From contig JADNRV010000027.1 of NCBI GenBank assembly GCA_015499995.1, positions 62,001 to 126,000 on the forward strand: a stretch of DNA of 64,000 nt, read 5' to 3'. Source of the DNA: Flammula alnicola (Eukaryota > Basidiomycota > Agaricomycetes > Agaricales > Strophariaceae). The position numbers and the translations under genes are program-made. Positions within the stretch are counted from its first letter, which is position 1. Every line of letters starts with the position of its first letter. This document shows positions 56,059-64,000 of the stretch, one piece after another. The notes under the pieces are model-generated. The model was not told the DNA's origin and ran no database searches. It was given only the letters and a program-made list of their open reading frames with translations.

Positions 56059-59000
56059 CTACTCTCTAAGGACTTGTCGAGCCACCCCGCCGGCGAGCAC
56101 CAAGCCTTCCGCCTCAGGGTCGATAGTAGACGTCTGCTTCCCCGAGTGGATAAGCTCAGACCTTTATTGAGAAATCAAGAAAAATGTCAGAGATCATAGA
56201 TGTTAAATTTTGGAAGAAGTATGAAACGAGCCGAGAAAAATGAGCGCCCATGCAAGTTTTCATGTCTTGGTGCGACATATGTAGATCGGGGTTAGAGAAG
56301 ATGGGAAGGCAGTACTCACTCCAAGCGTGAGATGTAGTTACCATCCATCTCCAGTGAGAGCTCCGGGCCTTCGTATCTAGGCAATAAAGTGACAATTTTA
56401 GTTCGTTCCATCTCAATCGGCGTAGTCAAATGCGAACATGTCGCCCGAGATTTATGGTGTAAGAAAATGTGGGTAAGTACGTACAATCCGTTCCTGACTG
56501 TGAATTGCAGGAAACTCTTCCAATACGGATCGCGTTGGAGGAGAGCACCATTTCCGATGACGACCAGAAGTTCCTTAGCCCGTGTAATGGCAACATTCAT
56601 CCTATACCACAAACGACATTACGTTAATGACAAAACAGAACAGATGCGATAGAAGGCTGGAGGACGCACCGCTTCCGTTCGAATATAAGCCCTAGTCCTT
56701 TCTTATGGTCTTCCTCCAAGAACCTCGCACTTGATCTGACACAAGAGATAATTACGACGCGGCTCTCACGACCTTGGTAGTCCTGAATGCAAGGGGAAGA
56801 CCCATCATGTAACAGACGTCAGAAACAAAACACAGGGACAGACGTCAAGATCTCTGCTACGACTTGAAATGGCACAAACGGCACTCGCCAACAGGCAGGG
56901 CCAACGAAATAAACCTGACAATCGGGGACTAACCTCCACCGTGCCGACATCAACAGCACTGAACCCTTCATTCCTCAACCTCTTGCGCAGCGTCCACACC
57001 TGCTTTCTCCACGGCGCCATGACGCTGATCTCGCCCGGGCGCAGAGGCGGGTCGCACGACCGTGGGTTGTCCAGCAGGGTCTTGATGACGTCGACAACGA
57101 TGCTGATCTGCCCGGGGTTGAACCACGATGCGCGCTCGTCGTTGGACTGCTCCACCGAGGCAGTGCCGATGAACTTGAGGGGCAGAGCGGGGTTCGCCAG
57201 ACCTGACCAGGCGATCGTCCCGTTGGACGTGGCGAAGGGTTCGAGGGTGTCATTGTAGAAGATCGCGGAAGGCGGCATGAGGATTACTGGGTGGCTCGGT
57301 AATTCTGCGTGATGAAACACCGTCAATCGTAATTCCTTGAAATATAAGTTGTTATTACGAGTGGTGCTCACCTTTACCAGGGTAGTATATGGCGGCAAAC
57401 GCTTGTTATTTATAGCCAACTGCGAGCGGACGTCCTGCATATAATTAGAATATAAAGGTCGCTCGAACAGGCGCTCTAGTAACGAGACTTCGAGCTCAGC
57501 TGTCCTTGCTCGCTCGAGGCAACAAGAGGGCCGACTGTATAAAACAGACATAGAAAAGAAAAAGGCAGGTCAGAAAATCAAAAACGCACAATCGAGATCA
57601 CAAGCACTAACGTTGGTGAATATCTCCACAAAGCGCGAACTGCGGCATGAACGTCCTATCTTTCACCTCCTCGCCATAAACTTCCGGCAGGACGACCGAG
57701 ATCGGGATTAGCAGCTCCGGCTCGGAGCCTTGCGCCGCTTCATCGATAAGAAGATGCGTCCAGTGCGGCTGCACAACATGCTTAGGCCTACGATGCGGAT
57801 GCAAAGACCCCGCAATGTCGCCCTCCATCGCCATGAGCTTGGTGTTGGTGCACTGTACCCCGACGAGGATGCTCGCATCCAAACAGGACGTGACGACGAC
57901 ACGGTACTTCATGAGTGTCTTCCAGGGCGGTATGGCGAACTTGTTGTCTTCGACGTCTGTGGGGAGAAGCAATTTGCTATCCTCAGCACTGGGCGAATTG
58001 GTGGGTAAGACGCAAAGAAAATAGGACTCACAGCAATATGGAGTAATCGTATCCGGCACCTCCGCAAAGGTCCTGTTTGGATCGTTCAAGCGCAACATCT
58101 CGTGCTGAAGGAGGTGCTTTTGCAGGCGCAGAACCAGCGTGTCTGTTGCCGGGTTGGATGGCGCACATAGTAGGATGCAGGATTCGGGCTGGACACGAAA
58201 TATTTGGAGTACTGCTTCAACGACGGTTCTATATACATAATAGTTATGAATATGTGGCAACACACTCGAAGATTGGCGACAGAGACGAACCTTGTTTTGC
58301 CTGTGCCAGGCGGACCGCTGATGAGACGCGGTACGGGCGACTGATACAAAGACACAGAAATTACGGCCAGCTAAACCAATACCGAAATAAAAATTAAAAA
58401 TCGTCTCTGCAAAATAATATCGTCGCTTCTCACCCTTTGCTCAGCGTTCAACCCCGCATCGACCCACTGCGCCTCCGCAATCTGGCCATTCCTCAGCATA
58501 ACACTGGGCTTGTCGGTAAAGTCCTCGATCTCCGGGAACAACCACTGCCGTGCCAAATTGACCCCTTCCTCCTGCGAGGACAGGATCCGTGCAACAGTTG
58601 TAACCGCAGCCTGCATTACGCACACCGGTCGAGCATTCGTCATGAACGAGACATTGAAGAAGAAGGGGACGGTCTCGTCCGCGCCGAACACGACGAACCC
58701 GTTCTCAGTTTTGATCATTTCGAGCTTGAGGGGAACATAGGTTTGAACGTGTTCTTTCAGAGGCGGGCTGTGGATATCTGCAACATGAAAAATTCAGCAT
58801 AGGATTGACGGGCAAAGCCTCAGCAACTCACGCACGAGCCCTGCCTCTTCCTCAGCGCGACGACGCGTCCCTCCAGTGCCCGTTTGCTCCCACGTTTCTC
58901 TGACACGATCACCTCGCGCATGTGCACCAGATCGCCGACCTGAAGGTGCGGGTGGTTCTCGCGGATGCCAGGCACCGAGAACATGAACTCGGCGTCCTTC

Positions 59001-60187
59001 CACGCCGCGACCTTCGCTCCAATCTTCCATAGCACGATCTGCTCCTTCTTGTGTGCGATGGCATCGAGCTCCCAACGCAGGATCTCAGTCCAGTGGTCAA
59101 GATATTTTAGGGTATCCAATGGTGGCACTTGAGAGTCTTTGGGGATAGGTTGCCCGTGTAGAAGGGAAGGAATGTCAGATTTGAGTGATTCATCAATTAG
59201 TCCGGGAATAAGAAAAGATTGTAGATACGATATAGATGGGAAGACGGGTATAGCTGGAAGCGGATTCAAAGGATGGGTTTCTTTTTGTATATCGTACAGA
59301 TACTGAGGGACGTATGCCTCTGCCTACTTCGACGTGAGCGTTGGCTCGAGGAAAGGTGACTGCGACGCACATATTTATCAAGCTTGAACTCTTTTTTCTT
59401 GTTCTGCAGTAGTCCCTTTCAGTAAATTCCCCATCTCGTGTGATGCACTTACTTCGTCTTTTCCATTGTTTTTTGATTTTGGCGTTGTCGGAGACGGCGG
59501 TAGCTTCAAAATATCTTTTTTCTGTTTCGAGATATAAGGTGGCGCTTATTTCAGTACGACACCACTCACTTCGATTTGTAAGATTTTTGTGGGTATAGTG
59601 GGAGACTTCCTCTCGTACGCTGCGCCAAAGAAAGAATGAGGAGGCAAAAGCTCCACCAGAGTAACTTGATCTGATTTCTTGACAGGAGATTGACTTTCAA
59701 CTGGAGTTGTCCCTCTCATCGGAAGAAGCTCAGGTCGAGATCGATATCCTGGCAGTGGGGCCAAGCGACCTCTCCAGAACTCGTGGACGTTGAGATTGTC
59801 CGATTGTGATTTGGCCATCGCAATGTCGTCAATCGAGCTCTGTGGAGGTGTCTGTGCGGGCACGTGTAGCCCTGGTGGATGCATTGGAGTGTTTGCTGTG
59901 TGGTTGAGGTTCGTCGGCGGTCGTTGTGGGCTTTGAGGGGTGTACCATCCGTTCGGATCGACCTGATAGTTTGGGGTTGAGTATGGAGTGTTCGGATGGG
60001 CACCGTAGGGGTGAGGGTGCGGATGTGGACGTAGGTATCCAGGATGGTGGCCATTTAAACTTAAGCCGGGGGGTGATGGAAGAAGCCCATATTGGGGTAC
60101 ACGCGGCACGACGTACGGCGGTTGTGGGGGGGCCTGCGGGGGAATATAGGGGATTGCGGGCAGCGGATAGGCATAATGGGAGTTCAT
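56059..60187 (-). CDS. MOV10/SDE3-like SF1 RNA helicase with apparent frameshifts
   Basis: Exons I place: 60187-59570, 59521-59453, 59403-59371, 59323-about 58836, about 58767-58434, 58340-58291, 58228-58032, 57956-about 57611, 57534-57372, 57304-56934, 56782-56670, 56601-56485, 56376-56320, 56161-56059. The N-terminus is Pro/Tyr/His-rich. Motifs: RLISGPPGTGKTR, LLCAPSNPATDTL, HLLIDEAAQGSEPELLIP, ALCGDIHQ, VMAPWRKQV, DYQGRESRVVIISCVRSS and NVAITRAKELLVVIGN. In Armitage-type helicases these act in RNA silencing and transposon control. At about 57507 and 57294 the conserved motifs LGPLVASSEARTAELEV and NYRSHPVIL are each split between two frames, as if one base were missing. A third possible slip is near 58840. 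It may be a recent pseudogene or assembly error. Confidence 0.75.
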
Positions 60188-60856
60188 TGAGGGGCGAATT
60201 CAGACGACATGGATGCCAGGACAGCTTTTGTGGTTGCACAGCACATTCAATTGAAAGAGAGGAGAACAACCATGGTCCCTAGTAATCCTTCCCAAACGGG
60301 GGTCCTCATTTACGCCCGAGGCTATTTATGGTCACACATGCTGACATAATCCACTTATTCGCAAGCGCCCAGCAGTAAAAACGGCGATTCCCGTTCATTA
60401 GCGAGAAATGCTGGTGCAAACTGGGTTAATAAAAAGACCCATGCAGCCTCCATGCAATCTCGAAGTTTGACGCATACTTTTATTTAATGTTCAATGACTG
60501 ACACAGCACCATGATGGTCCTGGCCCGAGGATGGCTGTGTATAATCACTATAACGAAAGAGGCTAGGTGCCCCACAGTTTCCCACGTTGTTCGTGAGGCT
60601 CAAGCGGTCGCGATTGCGTGGCCGATCTCGGTTTCTCCGTACGGGTGGCAGAAAGTGACACTTTGACACTTTGTCTTTCCACGTTTTCTGTTATCGAAAG
60701 TGAGAGCGTTGTGCCAGAGTGTTATCTTGGTTTGTTGGGGGGAGCCCCACTTATTTGTGCACGCACGGGATGTGACGCATGTGACATTGTTGTTTCATAT
60801 CTGTCTTCACAAAACTTTGCTTTCACTGTGGTTCAAACAACTTTTTAATTTACTTT
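60188..60856. other. Upstream region of the MOV10-like gene, no gene recognised
   Basis: No open frame or repeat of interest before the Helitron-like ends begin near 60857. Confidence 0.4.
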
Positions 60857-62695
60857 CTGATTCAGCAAGTAACCGTGCGGAGCACGGGAACGCGCTAGTA
60901 AGTACTAGCGCATGTCCGTGCTCCGCACGGATCCTCGCTGAATCAGAATTGCTTAAAGTTGTACTTACATAGGTTACTGTACTGGTCGGCTTGGTCCACT
61001 GGAGAAATCTCTGAAGCTTCAATTTAGTGCAAAAACCGCTAGCTTAAGTTGAAATTTCAGCTTTGACCAGAAACGTAGGCTAACTTTCTAGCACCAATGC
61101 GCATAGTTGTTTCCTCATATATTTAGGAACCCTGAGTCGGAGGTGCATGTACTAATGACAGCCTGGGTTATGAATCGGGACTGGCAGAATGACTATAGTA
61201 TCCCACTCACATTTGCATCGGAAGCGGCTCGGCAAAAGAAGTGGAGCACTGAATGCCTTACATAAGCGGATGCCGATGCGAAACATATAAACAGCAGAGC
61301 GCATCTCCGTGCTCCGCACGGATCCTCGCTGAATCAGAATTGCTTAAAGTTGGTGGGCTTGGTGCACTGGAGAAATCTCTGAAGCTTCAATTTAGTGCAA
61401 AAACCGCTATCTTAAGCTGAAATTTCAGCTTTGACCAGAAACGTAGGCTAACTTTCTAGCACCAATGCGCATAGTTGTTTCCTGATATATTTAGGAAGCC
61501 TGAGGCGGAGGTGCATGTACTAATGACAGCCTGGGTTGTGAATCGGGACTGGCAGAATGACTACAGAATCCCACTCACATTTGCTAACTTTCTAGCATCA
61601 ACGCGCATAGTTGTTTCCTCGTATATTTAGGAAGCCTGAGTCGGAGGTGCATGTACTAATGACAGCCTGGGTTCTGAATCGGGACTGGCAGAATGACTAC
61701 AGAATCCCACTCACATTTGCATCGGAAGGCGCTCGGCAAAACAAGTGGAGCACTGATGCGTTACGTAAGCGGATGCTGATGCCAAACATATAAACAGCAG
61801 AAGAACGCGCCCCTGCACCTGAAAGCTCTCGATGATCTCAAATTCTTGGCTGCAGGAGGAGGAAGAAACCTCCGAAGCTCCCTTTTACTCCGCACGGTTC
61901 CTCGCTGAATCAGAGTTGCATAAAGTTGTACTTACGGACGATGTAGGTTACTGTACTGAAGAAATCTTTTTTCAGCAAGCAGATACAGTCTGCTTGGTAC
62001 AGTGGAGAAATCTCTGAAGCTTCATTTTAGTGCAAAAAACATAATCTTAAGCTGAAATTTCAGCTTCATTTGCATAGGCGATTCTGAACAGAAAGGTAGG
62101 CTGAGTTTCTAGCATATTCTCGCACTCCGCACGGTTACTTGCTGGACTACATATAAACAGTACTATAAGAATGCGTCCCAGTACCTGAAAACTATTGACA
62201 ATTCCAAATTTTTAGTGAAGCTCTGGTTTACTCAAAAAATCAGGATCTTAGGCTGAACTTTGGACTTTGCCAGTGACTCTGAAAGGAAAGGTAAGCATGC
62301 AGATTGGGATGACGCATGTACTATGCTTCGATGACAGCCTGCGTTGTGAATCGGGACTGGTAGAACGACTATAGAATCGCACTCACATTTGCATCGGAAG
62401 CCGCTCGGCAAAAGAAGTGGAGCACTGAATGCCTTACATAAGCGGATGCTGATGCCAAACATATAAACAGCACAAGAATGCGCCCCTGCACCTGAAAGCT
62501 CTGCACGATCTCAAATTCTTGGCTGCAGCAGGATGAAGAAACCTCCGAAGCTCCCTTTTAGTGCCAAAAAACTCGGCTTAAGCCGAAATTTGGGCCTCGC
62601 AAGCCATTCTGACACGATGGGTAAGCGTGAGAAAATTAGCGTCTTTATAGATACTAGCGCGTTCCCGTGCTTCGCACGGGTACTTGCAGAATCAG
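60857..62695. mobile_element. Tandem/inverted repeat cluster with Helitron-like 3' ends
   Basis: Both borders carry the same sequence in inverse orientation: CTGATTCAGCAAGTA then CCGTGCGGAGCACGG, GAACGCGCTAGTA at the left, and its complement up to 62695. The hairpin CCGTGC..AGCACGG followed after about 8 bases by CTAG and T is how Helitron 3' ends look. Inside, blocks with CGTGCTCCGCACGGATCCTC recur at about 60905 and 61305. Copies of a 300-390 bp unit (GCGCATAGTTGTTTCCT, TAATGACAGCCTGGGTT, CGGCAAAAGAAGTGGAGCAC) recur to 62600. No helicase gene is present. It could alternatively be one element with 45-bp inverted ends. Confidence 0.5.
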
Positions 62696-63273
62696 AGTGA
62701 TCGATATCATTGGATATGCATATAATGATTAATAATAATAATGCAATGGTTTTGCCACAAAATCACGTGTGGCAAAAGCATTGTTTTTTTTTTTCTTATC
62801 GGGAATTACGGTCCATGTTACCCGTTCGTTTGCAGAGCTTTTGTTGATTCTTGTTTATTGAGAATACTAACATAGTGATGTGCGCTCTCTGAACTTCAAA
62901 AATGGGGAAATTGCATACCCCTCTGCTATTCAAGATACTGTACCATTTTAATTAGTTCGGCCGGGGCTGTGACCTGTGACCACTTGGACGAATTTGTATC
63001 TTCGGCCAAGAGGACCGTGACATGGGACAAGAGGCAAAATTCGGCCAAGGTAAAATTCGGCCAGCCGTCCGTAGACAAAAAGAGTTTAGCGCTGCAAGGC
63101 ACCTCTCAAGTAGCGAGCCTCGCATCTCCTCAAACAATTTGAAATACTTAAATCCATTAGCCACAATTTATCAAAAAATGATATTGGGGAATTTAGGGAG
63201 AGAAAATTTGGCCTTTGTACACGCAAGCTTCATCCCTCCTCAACGTTCCAACAGGCGCACATTGTGTCTACGC
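62696..63273. other. AT-rich spacer with a small hairpin
   Basis: TTTTGCCACA...TGTGGCAAAA forms an inverted repeat with an 8-base loop at about 62745-62775. ATTCGGCCA repeats occur at 62995-63065. No gene seen before the ATG at 63274. Confidence 0.4.
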
Positions 63274-64000
63274 CATGAGACCAGTTAGATTCCCCCCCGA
63301 GATACAGCAACACTTACCCCCGAACACGTTGTCGGTCCGCGAATTCATTGCCGTGGATTTGCCTGGATGGGCGCCCGCAACCACAACTCGACTCATGCAA
63401 GCCTCGGAGATGCCGCCAACCACAGATGATATTGAGGAGATAGCATCTCTTCTTTCACCGCCCGATGATATCCTCTCAACTCTCCAACAGTCCATCCACA
63501 CTGGGCTTGTCAAATCAATCCAATGCCCCCATCCCACGACAGCAGGTGGGCGGAGATACCCCCTGTGGCTCGTCTCATTCTGGGTCCACCTTTCATCCAT
63601 GCGCAAACTTCAGGAGAACTGGAAAACAGCGGTTGAGAACCTCAAAGGGCAGATAGTCCAAGATAAAGAGAGCGTACCACTTCGACAAGCATTCAATGCC
63701 CTCTTGCACATCCCATGGACTGGCCGACTGCAAGGCTTGCGTGACACTATCAACCTGCATCAGCTCTCCGTTTACTTCACAAAAGAGTGGCTTACTGATG
63801 ACCACGAACTCATCATGCTCAACATCTTGAATGATGATCTTCTCGCCGCCGGAAAAGAGGATTGTTTTGTCGAGAACACCGCATTCATGTTGCTACTCGG
63901 CAATGCTTACGAAAATCGAGAGGGGTATGCGACCGAAAGATGCTATGAATGGATACATCAACGTGGGGAGGATCTTGCTATTGGGGAGAAAAGGTACCTT
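63274..64000 (+). CDS. Ulp1-like (C48 peptidase) family protein, N-terminal part
   Basis: Open for 242 codons from ATG 63274 to the window end with no stop. The protein resembles the N-terminal part of the Ulp1-family proteins that are common, often transposon-linked, in agaricomycetes. Landmarks are YPLWLVSFWVHLSSMR, HIPWTGRLQGL, LSVYFTKEWLTDDHELIMLN, ENTAFMLLLGNAYENREGYA and LAIGEKRYL. The catalytic His-Asp-Cys region should follow beyond 64000. A SUMO-protease activity is therefore inference only. Neighbouring repeats support a mobile-DNA context. Confidence 0.5.

Overview
The window reads as nuclear DNA of a filamentous basidiomycete, most likely an agaricomycete. The genes carry many short GT-AG introns of about 47-80 bp. 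The families present (FunK1 kinases, a Ngaro-type tyrosine-recombinase retrotransposon, a small double-psi beta-barrel secreted protein, a Ulp1-like transposon-associated protein) are typical of that group. I built spliced models by hand. All complete genes keep one frame across all exons except the MOV10-like helicase.

Layout. 1-1879: 5' part of a rhodanese plus dual-specificity phosphatase gene (minus). 1880-5000: sparse, with a truncated copy of the secreted beta-barrel gene found again at 30 kb and a 158-aa unknown. 4863-21890: two inverted copies of a FunK1 kinase locus flank PAN3. The second copy was hit by a hAT-like element, and that element was hit by a full-length Ngaro retrotransposon. 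22400-29682: a 7.3-kb fold-back element with tandem-repeat inverted arms around a 1.3-kb loop. 30-31 kb: small secreted protein gene. 31.8-33.3 kb: second copy of the loop repeat. 33.6-38.4 kb: an autonomous Harbinger element inside an older TA-flanked inverted-repeat element. 38.8-60.2 kb: gene-rich host segment with a YtcJ-like amidohydrolase, an SRPBCC protein, a RanBP2 zinc-finger protein, a Upf1-like helicase, Pol III subunit C11, a SPRY protein and a MOV10/SDE3-like helicase with apparent frameshifts. 60.9-62.7 kb: tandem repeats with Helitron-like 3' ends. 63274-64000: start of a Ulp1-family gene.

The host genes concern RNA turnover, transcription and signalling, and do not form an evident cluster. 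The most unusual parts are the mobile elements. They include a fold-back element of a kind I do not know from fungi, a Ngaro element whose left terminal repeat lacks a 50-bp segment with exact intron borders that is present in its right repeat, and a nested insertion whose empty site is preserved in the duplicate arm. All similarities were judged by eye and no database or alignment program was used.
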